The notes: generated from the sequence alone by a model not told the origin. A stretch of 64,000 nt of DNA from Oceanicaulis alexandrii DSM 11625 (GCF_000420265.1 NZ_ATUP01000001.1:2356001-2420000), one strand, 5' to 3'. Positions 8,592 through 17,835 are shown, counted from the first letter of the stretch. Program-made: numbers and translations.

Positions 8592-9650
8592 TTAGTTGGC
8601 CATATAGGGGCAGACGAGGACGTGGGAATCAAACACCGCGCCCAGCAACAGCTGATCGCCGGCGCGTGTCGCCACGGACAGGGAGTCAATCGCTTCACCG
8701 GAATCCGCGAACACCGTCGTCCAGTCACCCGTTTGCGGGTCAACCCGAACCGCCTGGGCCGGGGCGCGCGCCTCAGGGTCTGACTGGTGCGCCAGGAAGT
8801 CAAAGACGCTGACATTGCCCGCGATATAGAGATCACCGTCCGGGCCGACCTCGATATTATCAAGGCCCAACGGCACAGGATGCCGCGCCGTGCGGTTCAG
8901 CTCGGCTGTATCCGCATCCCGGTCAAAGACATGAACCGTGCGCCCGATAAAGCCCGAGGCGTAAACTTCAGAACCGTCGGCGTTGATGTTGATGCCGTTG
9001 GCGTAGGCCAGCCCTTCGGCGACGATGCGGCCGTCCTGGCCGTCATAATAGCTGATCGAACCCAGCGGCAGGCCGAGAAACGCTTCAAGATAACCCATCG
9101 GCGTGTCGCCGAAATAGACATCGTTTGTGGCGTAGAACTGCTCTGGCCCGACCCCGACGATGTCGTTGGGCGACCGCAGGGCGTCATGGCTGACGGTCTG
9201 AAGATGGGACAGCGCGCCATCCTCGGCCACGTCATAGATCAGCACCTGATGGCCGCTATAGGGGTGGCTGATCACAAACAGGCGGGCGAGGGGCTCGCCG
9301 CTCTCGCTCTCCCCGCGCCACAGGCTGATGCCGTGAGGGCGGAAGTCCGCCGGCGCATCAATGGAGACCAGTCGCACGCTCTGAGGGTCTTCCGGGTCAA
9401 ACACATAGATGCCGTTGCGCGGATGCATCTCGCCCGAGCGACGCTCGGCTGCGGACACGAAGGCCAGCCCGCTCACAGGATCATAGGTCACGTCTTCAGT
9501 GCCGGGCGCGATCTCCACCGGCGTGCAGGCGGCGTTATCGGTGTATTCAGGATGGCTCAGCGCCCCGCTGGCGCGGGTGACCACATAGCCGATGCGTACA
9601 ACGCCCAAAACCAGGACAACGCCCAGCACTCCCAAAATCAATCGAAACAT
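8592..9650 (-). CDS. Paraoxonase/arylesterase-like six-bladed propeller
   Basis: A 352-residue protein with one N-terminal membrane segment and repeated propeller motifs of the PON/SMP-30 superfamily: RPHGISL, SPNDIVGVG followed by FYATND, YANGININADG, and LDNIEVGPDGDLYIAGN. The Asn and Asp residues in these motifs are the calcium ligands of paraoxonases. Family members hydrolyse lactones and aryl esters. It is predicted to be anchored and face the periplasm. The ATG at 9650 has a GGGGGAT ribosome site; the reading from 9665 needs a TTG. It is the first gene of the coupled group down to the sulfotransferase. Confidence 0.82.
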   Translation of the reverse strand: MFRLILGVLGVVLVLGVVRIGYVVTRASGALSHPEYTDNAACTPVEIAPGTEDVTYDPVSGLAFVSAAERRSGEMHPRNGIYVFDPEDPQSVRLVSIDAPADFRPHGISLWRGESESGEPLARLFVISHPYSGHQVLIYDVAEDGALSHLQTVSHDALRSPNDIVGVGPEQFYATNDVYFGDTPMGYLEAFLGLPLGSISYYDGQDGRIVAEGLAYANGININADGSEVYASGFIGRTVHVFDRDADTAELNRTARHPVPLGLDNIEVGPDGDLYIAGNVSVFDFLAHQSDPEARAPAQAVRVDPQTGDWTTVFADSGEAIDSLSVATRAGDQLLLGAVFDSHVLVCPYMAN

Positions 9651-9737
9651 GACCCGATCCCCCAACGCTTGTTTTCTATGAAGGAAGGCTACGCCGCAGC
9701 GTGAACGGCGTCCAGAAATTGAACGCGGACGGTTTGA

Positions 9738-10175
9738 TTATTCGTCGCTATCAATCGCCAGCCGGGTCAGGGCGTCATAGACCACAGCCGCGTCATGCTC
9801 GCCCAGCTTGTCGTCAAGCTCGGTGTTGAACCCGCGCAAGACCTGGTCCGCACGTTCGGCGGCGCGACGGCCCGCTTCGGTCAGATCCACCAGGGCGCCG
9901 CGCTTATCGCTCGCGTCCTTGCGTTTGATCACCAGCCCGGCGGTCTCCATCCGGTTGATCAGGCCCGTCACCGCGGGCGCGCCGAGCGCCAGCATATCGC
10001 CGATGGAGCCCAGGCGTCGTTCGCCGCGCCTTAACAGCAAGAACAGGACGGCGGATTGGCTGGCGCTGACATTGGCTTCCGCGCGCAAACGCGCATCCGC
10101 TTCCCGGCTCAGACGCCGAGCGGCGATTTCGATCAGCAAGAAGAGTCGCCGGTCAACGGCGCGAACGCGAGCCAT
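9738..10175 (-). CDS. MarR family transcriptional regulator
   Basis: A 145-residue winged-helix regulator. It has a helix-turn-helix around residues 55-80 (LGSIGDMLALGAPAVTGLIN) and a wing with KRKDASDKRGALVDLTEAG, the hallmark D-x-R-G-x-x-V-x-L-T of MarR proteins. It lies 87 bp upstream of the esterase-crotonase-aminotransferase-sulfotransferase group in the same direction and is divergent from the SDR gene at 10323. It is therefore a likely local repressor of one or both. The ligand is unknown. Confidence 0.88.
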   Translation of the reverse strand: MARVRAVDRRLFLLIEIAARRLSREADARLRAEANVSASQSAVLFLLLRRGERRLGSIGDMLALGAPAVTGLINRMETAGLVIKRKDASDKRGALVDLTEAGRRAAERADQVLRGFNTELDDKLGEHDAAVVYDALTRLAIDSDE

Positions 10176-10322
10176 GCCGAAGTGTTGCCGCGATTCATTC
10201 GGGTGTGAAAGACTTTACCCGCTTCTGGTCAGGGGCAGAGCCTGAAAAATAAAGCAAAACCCTCTTCCCACAGCCCGCCTTTGCTGCTTGCTTAAGCGCT
10301 TACCGAATGAAGGAGCGCGATT

Positions 10323-11111
10323 ATGACGTCCGTCACCCAACTCTTTGACCTCACCGGTAAGACCGCCGTCGTCACCGGCGGCACGCGCGGCATTGGCGAG
10401 ATGATCGCCACCGGCCTGCTCAAGCAAGGCGCGCGGGTGTTCATCACGTCGCGCAAGCCGGATGCGGTGAAGGCGGCGCAGGAGCGTCTCTCGGAATTTG
10501 GCGAAGTTCATGCTGTTCCCTCGGACCTGTCCACCAATGAAGGCGGGCAGGCCTTCGCCAAATGGCTGGGTGAGCAGACGGACGCCATCGACATCCTGGT
10601 CAATAACGCCGGGGCGACCTGGGGCGCAGCGCTGGAAGAGTTTCCCGAGGACGGCTGGGACCGTGTGATGGATCTGAACGTCAAATCCATCTTCTTCCTG
10701 ACCCAGGCTTTGCTGCCCCAGCTTCAGGCGGCGTCAAAAGCGGCGGGCCGGGGCCGGATCATCAATATCGGCTCCATCGAGGGTCTCGCCGTGCCGATGA
10801 TGGAAGACACTTACGCCTATCCGGCCAGCAAGGCGGCGGTGCACCATCTGACCAAGGTGATGGCGCGGCGTCTGGCGCGCGACAAGATCACCGTGAACGC
10901 CATCGCGCCGGGGCCGTTTGAAAGCAAGATGACCGCCTTCGCGCTGAGTAATCCCGAAGGCCGCGACGCGGTCTCGGCTCATATCCCGCTGGGCCGCATC
11001 GGCGCGCCGGATGACATGATCGGCCTGTCGGCGTTTCTGGCCTCTCCCGCGTCTGATTATGTGACCGGGCAGATCATCGCGCTCGACGGCGGTTACGCCA
11101 ATCTGCGCTAG
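10323..11111 (+). CDS. SDR family oxidoreductase
   Basis: A 262-residue classical short-chain dehydrogenase. It has the cofactor loop TGGTRGIGEMI near residue 19, the NNAGATWG motif, a catalytic serine in INIGSIEG, and a YPASKAAVHHL segment with the Y-x-x-x-K pair. The C-terminus (DYVTGQIIALDGGY) is typical of FabG/RhlG-like reductases. The Arg-containing TGGTRGIG loop with a following SRK turn favours NADP(H). The start has GAAGGAG 8 nt upstream. It is divergent from the MarR regulator and convergent with the methyltransferase at 11108, overlapping its end by 4 bp. Confidence 0.88.
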   Translation: MTSVTQLFDLTGKTAVVTGGTRGIGEMIATGLLKQGARVFITSRKPDAVKAAQERLSEFGEVHAVPSDLSTNEGGQAFAKWLGEQTDAIDILVNNAGATWGAALEEFPEDGWDRVMDLNVKSIFFLTQALLPQLQAASKAAGRGRIINIGSIEGLAVPMMEDTYAYPASKAAVHHLTKVMARRLARDKITVNAIAPGPFESKMTAFALSNPEGRDAVSAHIPLGRIGAPDDMIGLSAFLASPASDYVTGQIIALDGGYANLR

Positions 11112-11842
11112 TCCATTTCGGGCAGGCCGCGGGGCTTGGCGTGAAAGCGCCAGACCCGCGCCGCGCCCACATCCTGGTCTTCGAGATCGCCCGCTTTGGG
11201 CGCCTCGAACCGGGCGGCGACGTGAAGCTTGTCCTTGGGCAGATAGGCGCGGCCCGGATCGCCGATCAGCACGGTCGCGCCGCGGTCATGCAGGCTTTCA
11301 AGCCAGTCCGTGATCGCGGCGCCGGCATCAGTCTCGTAAAACACGTCGCCCGCCAGAACCAAATCCCAGCCATCATCACAGCCCACCAGATCAGCGTGCA
11401 GCACCAGCATCTCAGCGTCATTGAGGCGCGCATTGGTGCGGGCGGCGTGAACGGCGAAGGGGTCGATTTCTGTCGCCGTCACAAGATCCGCCCCGGCCTT
11501 GGCGGCTGCGATCCCGGCGACGCCGCAGCCGCAGGCGAAGTCGAGCACACGTTTGCCGCGCACCAGATCAGGCTGCTCCATAACCAGCCGCGCCAGCGCC
11601 TGCCCGCCGCCCCAGGCGAACGCCCAGAAGGGAGAGGGCAGGCCCATGGAGATCAGCGCATCTTCCTCCTCCCGCCACAGATCACTCTGCGGATTGGCGA
11701 GGTGAAAGCGCAATTCAGGCGTCAGCGGAGCGCTGGCGATGCGGCAGTGCGCGTCCAGAACCTGATCGGGCGTCAGCGGTTCAGCGGGCTTTGCCGATGG
11801 CGCTGGCGGCTTCGATTTCGGTGAGTTTTCCGGTGTCGACAT
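11108..11842 (-). CDS. METTL20-like (ETF-beta lysine) methyltransferase
   Basis: A 244-residue class I SAM methyltransferase. It has motif I VLDFACGCGVAG, motif II ATEIDPFAVHAA, and the post-motif DLVLAGDVFYE, followed by VLIGDPGRAYL. The last two signatures are characteristic of the METTL20/ETFBKMT family, whose bacterial members methylate lysines of electron-transfer flavoprotein beta. That substrate is inferred from family knowledge. The ATG at 11842 (or 11845) puts the first ~20 codons inside the 3' end of the carbonic anhydrase gene in another frame. A start before that has no family support. Confidence 0.78.
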   Translation of the reverse strand: MSTPENSPKSKPPAPSAKPAEPLTPDQVLDAHCRIASAPLTPELRFHLANPQSDLWREEEDALISMGLPSPFWAFAWGGGQALARLVMEQPDLVRGKRVLDFACGCGVAGIAAAKAGADLVTATEIDPFAVHAARTNARLNDAEMLVLHADLVGCDDGWDLVLAGDVFYETDAGAAITDWLESLHDRGATVLIGDPGRAYLPKDKLHVAARFEAPKAGDLEDQDVGAARVWRFHAKPRGLPEMD

Positions 11843-12362
11843 CATACATGAAGCCGTAAATCGGAATGCGCGCGGGCACCAGCGGGTGTTCACGCACGCG
11901 TTTCACATCGTCGGTGACGGCGTCGGCGGCGTCCTTGAAGGTCAGCCAGTCCACATCCTTGCCGGCATCTGAGCCGTCCGATCCGCCGGGATCGCTCCAG
12001 CCGTCCGGGCCGGGCGTCGCGGTGTTCAGGCTGGAGGCCAGAAGGCGCTCCATGGTCTCCTGATCAAACAGCGCCATGCCGCAATCGGTATGGTGGATCA
12101 CGAAGAACTCTTTCGTGCCTAGCAGTTTGTGGGAAATCACCAGCGAGCGGATCGCATCATCGCTGGCGCGGCCGCCGGCATTGCGGATCACGTGAACATC
12201 GCCCAGCTCATAGCCCAGGGCTTCGGTGGGGATGATGCGCGCATCCATGCAGGTCAGGATCGCGGCCTGCTTGGCGGGCGGGATGGGTTTGCCGCCGCGA
12301 TCAAAGCCCGCGGCGTAGTCCGCGTTGGCGCGCGTCACATGCGTGTAATTGTCGTCGCTCAT
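11781..12362 (-). CDS. Beta-class carbonic anhydrase
   Basis: A 193-residue zinc enzyme interconverting CO2 and bicarbonate. The ligand motifs are intact: C38-x-D40-x-R in LTCMDARI and H91-x-x-C94 in HHTDCGM. The conserved VIRNAGGRASDDAI loop lies between them. It belongs to the compact beta-CA group and is presumably cytoplasmic, with no signal peptide. The 3' end overlaps the start of the methyltransferase gene by about 60 bp. Confidence 0.92.
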   Translation of the reverse strand: MSDDNYTHVTRANADYAAGFDRGGKPIPPAKQAAILTCMDARIIPTEALGYELGDVHVIRNAGGRASDDAIRSLVISHKLLGTKEFFVIHHTDCGMALFDQETMERLLASSLNTATPGPDGWSDPGGSDGSDAGKDVDWLTFKDAADAVTDDVKRVREHPLVPARIPIYGFMYDVDTGKLTEIEAASAIGKAR

Positions 12363-12388
12363 CGTCAGATCCTTTCAGGAAAATCAGG

Positions 12389-12928
12389 TCAGGCGTTATC
12401 CGGGCGCGGCACGAAGTTGAGGGCGATCCCGTTATTGCACCAGCGCTGGCGCGTCGGGCGCGGGCCGTCATCAAACACATGGCCCTGATGGCCTTCGCAG
12501 CGGGCGCAATGGTATTCGGTGCGCGGCGTCCACAGTCGATAATCGGCTTTGGTGGCCACGGCGCCGCGGATCGGCGCCCAGAAGCTGGGCCAGCCTGTGC
12601 CGCTTTCGTATTTGGCTTCAGACGAAAAGAGCGGCAGAGCGCAGCCCGCGCAGACGAAGATGCCGTCGCGATGCTCGCGGTTCAGAGGACTGGTCCCGGC
12701 GCGCTCGGTGCCTTCCTGGCGCAAGACGCGGAATTGTTCGCCATTCAGGCGCTCGCGCCACTGGTCCCGAGTGAGGCTCATGAAATCAATGTCGGCCTCG
12801 CCCCAGGGCGTGATGTCCGGGTGGTCAAACAGCGCGACTTCCAGCCCGTCCTGATCGCTCTGCCCAAGGGCGGGGCTGGCGAATGCGGCGAAGCCGGTGG
12901 CGAGAAACAGGCGGCGGCTGAGCGTGGT
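12389..12928 (-). CDS. msrB: Peptide-methionine (R)-S-oxide reductase MsrB, exported
   Basis: A 179-residue enzyme that reduces methionine-R-sulfoxide in proteins. Two CxxC zinc pairs are visible (FVCAGC and HCARC), and the catalytic cysteine lies in RWCNNGIALNF. Unlike the usual cytoplasmic MsrB, it begins with TLSRRLFLATGFAAFASPALGQ-type sequence, an SRRxFL twin-arginine-like signal with an AxxALGQ cleavage region, so export is predicted. The ATG at 12928 follows an AGGAGG ribosome site at good spacing. It is co-directional with the carbonic anhydrase gene, 26 bp apart. Confidence 0.9.
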   Translation of the reverse strand, partial: TTLSRRLFLATGFAAFASPALGQSDQDGLEVALFDHPDITPWGEADIDFMSLTRDQWRERLNGEQFRVLRQEGTERAGTSPLNREHRDGIFVCAGCALPLFSSEAKYESGTGWPSFWAPIRGAVATKADYRLWTPRTEYHCARCEGHQGHVFDDGPRPTRQRWCNNGIALNFVPRPDNA

Positions 12929-13019
12929 CATGACGAGGCCTCCTCTTGGCGTCACCCTTCACAGTTAAGCTCAGAGCGCGTCATGACCAGTCACATGCTG
13001 GTGAAGCCGGCGTGTTCGC

Positions 13020-13946
13020 TCACAAAGCGCCCAGCAGAAAGGCGCCGGCCAGCAGCAAGCCGGTGATCTGGTTCGCCTTGAACCGCCGCAGGCATTCCCG
13101 CCCGTCCTCGGGGTCAAGTTTGCGGGTCTGTAGCAGCAGGTGCGCGGCGAAGACCGCGAAGGCGGGCGCGAACATCAGCCCGGCGCCCGCGACCAGCCCG
13201 GCCAGCGCGGCCAGCGCCGCCGTCATGAGATAGAAGGCCAGAACGCCGAAGCTGATCTTGCCGCCAAGCGCGCGGGCGGAGGATTTCACCCCCACCATGG
13301 CGTCGTCCTCCATATCCTGACAGGCGTAGATGGTGTCATAGCCCAGAGTCCAGAACAGGTTCGCCCCGTAAAGAAGCAGGATTTCAGGCGCGAAGGGTGT
13401 CCCGAGCGCCGTGGCGCCCGCCACCAGCACCCCCCAGTTGAAGGTCAGCCCCAGCCAGGCCTGCGGCCACCAGGTGATGCGCTTCATGAACGGATAGCCC
13501 GCCACCAGCGCCAACGCGCCGAGCCCAGTGAGGATTGCGGGCAGGGGCAGCTGGATCAGCACCAGAAGACCCACAAGGCACTGCGCGATCAGAAACGCCC
13601 AGGCCTGTTTCAGGCTGACCGTGCCCGCCGCCAGCGGACGATCAGCGGTGCGGGCGACCTTGGCGTCGATATCGCGGTCGATGATGTCGTTATAGGTGCA
13701 GCCGGCCCCGCGCATGGCGATCGCGCCCACGCCAAAGAGGATCGCCCAGTACAGATCAAGCCAATCAAGCCCCGCCTGAACGCTCGCCAGCGCCAGACCC
13801 TGCCAGCACGGGATCGCCAGCAGCCAGAAGCCCACAGGCCGGTCATAGCGCGCCAGCCGCAGATACGGGCGCAGGGCGGATGGCGCGTGATCCACCCAGG
13901 ATGTGGGCACGGAGTCAGCGACGCGGCGATCAGGGGCGATGGTCAT
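13020..13946 (-). CDS. ubiA: 4-hydroxybenzoate polyprenyltransferase UbiA
   Basis: A 308-residue membrane prenyltransferase that attaches the polyprenyl tail to 4-hydroxybenzoate, the first committed step of ubiquinone synthesis. The two Asp-rich motifs are present: NDIIDRDID after AGCTY (magnesium-diphosphate binding) and DTIYACQDMEDD in the second half, separated by several helices. The start RPYLRLARYDRPVGFWLL is typical. I chose the ATG at 13946 because the region upstream is low-quality. It works upstream of UbiD (2265-3767). Confidence 0.93.
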   Translation of the reverse strand: MTIAPDRRVADSVPTSWVDHAPSALRPYLRLARYDRPVGFWLLAIPCWQGLALASVQAGLDWLDLYWAILFGVGAIAMRGAGCTYNDIIDRDIDAKVARTADRPLAAGTVSLKQAWAFLIAQCLVGLLVLIQLPLPAILTGLGALALVAGYPFMKRITWWPQAWLGLTFNWGVLVAGATALGTPFAPEILLLYGANLFWTLGYDTIYACQDMEDDAMVGVKSSARALGGKISFGVLAFYLMTAALAALAGLVAGAGLMFAPAFAVFAAHLLLQTRKLDPEDGRECLRRFKANQITGLLLAGAFLLGAL

Positions 13947-14034
13947 CGTGCATCGATAGCGCGCCGCGCGCCGGTTCGAAAGAGCCTGAAGGTCGCAAGG
14001 CGGGCAGATTTTCCACCCGCCTGGCGCACAGGTT

Positions 14035-15399
14035 TTAGTCGAGCCCTGTGATGGCGATGGTCTTGGGGTTGGTGAAGGCGAGCAGCCCGTCGCGCGCCAG
14101 TTCGCGGCCATAGCCGGACTTTTTCACGCCGCCAAAGGGCAGGCGCGGATCGGACGCCACCATCTGGTTCACATAGGTGGAGCCCGCCTCAAGATCTGTG
14201 CAGGCGGTCTCGATCTCGGCCTTGTCTTTCGACCAGAAGGACGATCCGAGGCCATAGGGGTGATTGTTGGCGATGGCGATGGCGTGATCGACGTCCTCGG
14301 CCTTGAACATCAGGGCCACCGGCGCGAAAATCTCGGAGTCGTGGCCCGGCGTGCCGCGCGGGATGTCCGCCAGAACGCCCGGCGTCAGAAAGGCGCGATC
14401 CTTGCGCTCCGGCGCGAGCAGCACTTTCGCGCCGCCATCAATCGTCTGACGCACCAGGTCATAAACCTCATCGGCGGCGTCAGCACTCGAGAGCGGGCCG
14501 ATATCGGTGCTTTCGTCCATCGGATCGCCGATTTTGAGCGCCTTCATGGATTGCACGAACTTGGCGGTGAATTCCTCATAGATGTCCTGGTGGATGATGA
14601 AGCGCTTCGCCGCGATGCAGGACTGGCCATTGTTCTGGGTCCGGGCGGTGACGGCGGTCTCCACCGCGGTGTCGAGATCGGCGCTGGGCATGACGATGAA
14701 GGCGTCAGAGCCCCCAAGCTCCATGACCGACGGCTTGATCGCCTTGCCCGCCAGAGACGCCACCGCCGAGCCCGCGCCTTCAGAGCCGGTCAGGGTGACG
14801 CCGCGGATGCGATCATCGGTGATGATGGTTTCGGTCTTCTCCGACCCGATCAGCAGCGTCTGGAACGCGCCTTCGGGAAAGCCTGCCTTGTCCAGCACTT
14901 CGGCGATCTTCAGCGCGCTGCCCGGCACGGCGGAGGCGTGCTTCAAGAGTCCGGGATTGCCCACGGCGAGATTGGGCGCGGCGAAGCGGAACACCTGCCA
15001 GAACGGAAAATTCCACGGCATCACGGCGAAGACCGGCCCGATGGGCAGGTGATAGAGGCTGCACTGGCCTTTTTCGGGCGCCTCGATCGGATCGGGCTTG
15101 AGCATGTCCGGCGCTTCATCGGCGTAATAGCGGCACAGCCAGGCGCATTTCTCGACCTCCGCGCGGGCCTGCTTGATCGGTTTGCCCATTTCGCGGGTCA
15201 TCAGCTCGGCGATGGCGTCACGCTGATCGTCTAGAATGTCTGCGGCCCGGCGCAGAGCATCGAGCCTTGCGTCCATCCCCATGGCCTTGAGCTTTGGCGC
15301 CGCGTTCACGGCGCGGGTCAGGGCCGCCTCGATCGCCGCCTGTCCGTGGGACTGCGCTTCAAACACGGTGTCGCCGGTATAGGGGTTGATGGATTTCAT
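14035..15399 (-). CDS. NAD(P)-dependent aldehyde dehydrogenase (succinate-semialdehyde type)
   Basis: A 454-residue aldehyde dehydrogenase. It has the [12 protein letters not shown] motif, a [11 protein letters not shown] cofactor loop, catalytic glutamate in [11 protein letters not shown], and the nucleophilic cysteine in [12 protein letters not shown]. This short, N-terminally trimmed form with SINPYTG at the start matches the succinate-semialdehyde dehydrogenase group (Sad/GabD-like). The substrate is inferred by family resemblance. The ATG at 15399 has an AAAGGAG ribosome site. It is divergent from rsmE, with 105 bp in between. Confidence 0.85.
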   Translation of the reverse strand: MKSINPYTGDTVFEAQSHGQAAIEAALTRAVNAAPKLKAMGMDARLDALRRAADILDDQRDAIAELMTREMGKPIKQARAEVEKCAWLCRYYADEAPDMLKPDPIEAPEKGQCSLYHLPIGPVFAVMPWNFPFWQVFRFAAPNLAVGNPGLLKHASAVPGSALKIAEVLDKAGFPEGAFQTLLIGSEKTETIITDDRIRGVTLTGSEGAGSAVASLAGKAIKPSVMELGGSDAFIVMPSADLDTAVETAVTARTQNNGQSCIAAKRFIIHQDIYEEFTAKFVQSMKALKIGDPMDESTDIGPLSSADAADEVYDLVRQTIDGGAKVLLAPERKDRAFLTPGVLADIPRGTPGHDSEIFAPVALMFKAEDVDHAIAIANNHPYGLGSSFWSKDKAEIETACTDLEAGSTYVNQMVASDPRLPFGGVKKSGYGRELARDGLLAFTNPKTIAITGLD

Positions 15400-15504
15400 G
15401 GCGGGCTCCTTTGGCCGGGGCGGTTTCAGGTGCGGGTTCCGGGCTTGCGCTTCAGGCGCAAGACAGAGCTTGAACGTGGGCGACGGGCCGCTAGAACGCA
15501 ATTC

Positions 15505-16269
15505 ATGAGTGTCGAACCGCGCCTTTTCATCGATGCGCCGCTAAGCGACGGCGCCCTTCTGGACCTTGACCGGGACCAGGCCCATTACCTCGTCAATGTC
15601 ATGCGCCGCAAACCGGGCGATGGCGTGCGGCTGTTCAATGGCCGCGACGGCGAGTGGCGCGCCGAAGTGGAGAGCGCTGACAGGAAACGCGCCAGCCTGC
15701 AAATCGTTCAACAGCGCCGCAGCCAGTGCGCGACGCCGGACATGGCGCTGTTCTTCGCGCCCGTGAAAAAGGCGCGCACCGATTTCATCGTCGAAAAAGC
15801 CACCGAACTGGGCGTGTCCGCGATCACCCCTGTGATCACCCAACGCACCCAGTCAGACCGGGTGCGCACCGACCGGTTGCAGGCGCTGGCGCGCGAAGCC
15901 GCCGAGCAGACCGAGCGTCTGGACATCCCGCAGATTTCAGACCCGGTCAGCCTGACCCGGATGCTCAAGGACTGGGAGCCGGACCGCACCTTGATGTTCG
16001 CTGATGAAAGCGGGGACAGCCAGACTGAACCCTGGGGCGGAGAGCATGGCCGGGCCTTGCCGATTCACGAGGCGCTGTCGGGGCGGGAGCGCGGCGGCAA
16101 ATGGGCATTGGTGACCGGGCCTGAAGGCGGATTTTCCATTGAGGAACGCACGCTTTTGCACGCGCAGCCCTCCGTCCTTCCTGTCAGTCTGGGCCCGCGC
16201 ATTCTGCGCGCCGACACCGCCGTCGCTGCGGCCTTGTCGGTCTGGCAATCCATGCTCGGCGATTGGTGA
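15505..16269 (+). CDS. rsmE: 16S rRNA m3U1498 methyltransferase RsmE
   Basis: A 254-residue SPOUT-fold RNA methyltransferase that modifies U1498 of 16S rRNA. The N-terminal PUA-like domain (RLFID, HYLVNVMRRKPGD) is followed by the knotted domain with FIVEKATELGVSAITPV, a conserved RTQSDR, and the SAM-binding LVTGPEGGFSIEE and LGPRILRADTAVAAAL motifs. The ATG at 15505 gives the standard start. It is followed after 120 bp by glutamate-cysteine ligase, an order I recall from other alphaproteobacteria. Confidence 0.93.
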   Translation: MSVEPRLFIDAPLSDGALLDLDRDQAHYLVNVMRRKPGDGVRLFNGRDGEWRAEVESADRKRASLQIVQQRRSQCATPDMALFFAPVKKARTDFIVEKATELGVSAITPVITQRTQSDRVRTDRLQALAREAAEQTERLDIPQISDPVSLTRMLKDWEPDRTLMFADESGDSQTEPWGGEHGRALPIHEALSGRERGGKWALVTGPEGGFSIEERTLLHAQPSVLPVSLGPRILRADTAVAAALSVWQSMLGDW

Positions 16270-16389
16270 TTTCGCGCCTGCGCCTTCACACGCTTGTGAC
16301 CGAAAACCGGTTTCCCTGCTTGCCGTAGGGAGATCGGCCCCCTAACTGTGCGGCCACACTGATTTGCCTTGGCGGGGAGACCACCACCC

Positions 16390-17763
16390 ATGAGCGGCAC
16401 GTATAACGCAGGCGGCGAAGGCCCCCGGATCGAGACCAAATCCCAGCTCATCGGCCATATCGCCGCGGGTGAAAAACCTGAAGATCAATGGCGCATCGGC
16501 ACCGAGCATGAAAAGTTCGGCTTCGCGCTGAAAGACCATGCCCCGCTGCCCTATGAGAGCGACGGCCCCAGCGTGCGCAAGCTTCTGGAGGGCCTGACGC
16601 GGTTTGGCTGGGAAGCCGTCGAGGAAAACGGCAAGCCGGTGGCGCTCAAGCGCGACGGCGGCTCGATCACGCTGGAGCCCGGCGGGCAGTTCGAGCTGTC
16701 CGGCGCGCCGCTGGAGAGCCTGCACGAGACCTGCCGCGAGGTGAACGGGCATTTGCGCGAAGTGCGCGAGGTGGCCGACGAGGTCGGCGCGGGCTTTCTG
16801 GGCCTCGGCTTCTCGCCGAAATGGTCTCTGGAAGAGACCCCGATGATGCCCAAGGACCGCTACAACATCATGAAAGCCTACATGCCCAAAGTGGGCACGC
16901 TGGGCCATCAGATGATGTTCCGCTCCTGCACGGTGCAGACCAATCTCGATTTCAGCTCTGAAGCGGACATGGTCAAGAAGATGCGCGTCTCGCTGGCGCT
17001 GCAGCCCATCGCCACCGCGCTGTTCGCCAATTCGCCCTTCGGCGACGGCAAGCCCAACGGCTATCTCAGCTATCGCGCCCATGTGTGGACCGACACCGAC
17101 AATAACCGCACCGGCATGCTGCCCTTCGCCTTCGAAGAGGGCTTTGGCTATGAGCAATATGTGGACTGGGCGCTCGATGCGCCGATGTATTTCGTCAAGC
17201 GCAACTCGGTCTATCAGGACGCGTCGGGCCTCAGCTTCCGCGATTTCCTGAAAGGCGAGCTGCCGATCCTGCCCGGCGAGCTGCCGGTGATTTCAGACTG
17301 GGAAGATCATCTCTCGACGCTCTTCCCCGAAGTGCGCCTGAAAACCTTCCTTGAACAGCGCGGCGCCGACGGCGGACCGTGGAACCGCCTCTGCGCGCTG
17401 CCGGCCTTCTGGGTGGGTTTGCTCTATGACCAGAGCGCCCTCGACGCCGCCTGGGATCTGGTGAAGGACTGGACCGCGGACGAGCGTGACGCCATGCGCC
17501 TGGGCGCGGCGAAGACGGCGCTGAAAACCCCGTTCCGCAACACGACACTGCAAGAGATCGCGAAACAGGCGCTCGCCATCTCCCGCGCCGGCCTGAAAGC
17601 GCGCCAGCGCCTGAACGCCCATGGCGAGAACGAGGCCCTGTTCCTGGATGATCTCGACGAGATCGCCAAGACGGGCGTCAGCCCCGCCGAACGCCTGCTC
17701 GAGCGCTATCACACCGCCTGGGGTGAAAGCGTAGAGCCGATCTTTGACGAGGCGGCGTATTAG
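16390..17763 (+). CDS. gshA: Glutamate-cysteine ligase, plant/alphaproteobacterial type
   Basis: A 457-residue ATP-dependent ligase making gamma-glutamylcysteine, the first step of glutathione synthesis. It starts with the family's RIGTEHEKFGF motif, followed by SITLEPGGQFELSG, and contains MFRSCTVQTNLDFSSE and the SYRAHVWTDTDNNRTGMLPF region involved in substrate and metal binding. This architecture is that of the plant and alphaproteobacterial enzymes rather than the E. coli GshA. I chose the ATG at 16390, preceded by GGGGAG; a TTG further upstream is less likely. Confidence 0.93.
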   Translation: MSGTYNAGGEGPRIETKSQLIGHIAAGEKPEDQWRIGTEHEKFGFALKDHAPLPYESDGPSVRKLLEGLTRFGWEAVEENGKPVALKRDGGSITLEPGGQFELSGAPLESLHETCREVNGHLREVREVADEVGAGFLGLGFSPKWSLEETPMMPKDRYNIMKAYMPKVGTLGHQMMFRSCTVQTNLDFSSEADMVKKMRVSLALQPIATALFANSPFGDGKPNGYLSYRAHVWTDTDNNRTGMLPFAFEEGFGYEQYVDWALDAPMYFVKRNSVYQDASGLSFRDFLKGELPILPGELPVISDWEDHLSTLFPEVRLKTFLEQRGADGGPWNRLCALPAFWVGLLYDQSALDAAWDLVKDWTADERDAMRLGAAKTALKTPFRNTTLQEIAKQALAISRAGLKARQRLNAHGENEALFLDDLDEIAKTGVSPAERLLERYHTAWGESVEPIFDEAAY

Positions 17764-17835
17764 GCTGTCTGCTGAATTCCCAGGCCAGCGTGGCTGAGAA
17801 CCAGAATATCTCTTCGCTTTCATCGCCAACCCAAT

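Noticed and set aside
13960-14034. GGTTCGAAA stretch resembling a tRNA T-arm
   Set aside because: No acceptor, D-arm or anticodon arm can be built around it; it is the spacer between ubiA and the aldehyde dehydrogenase gene.
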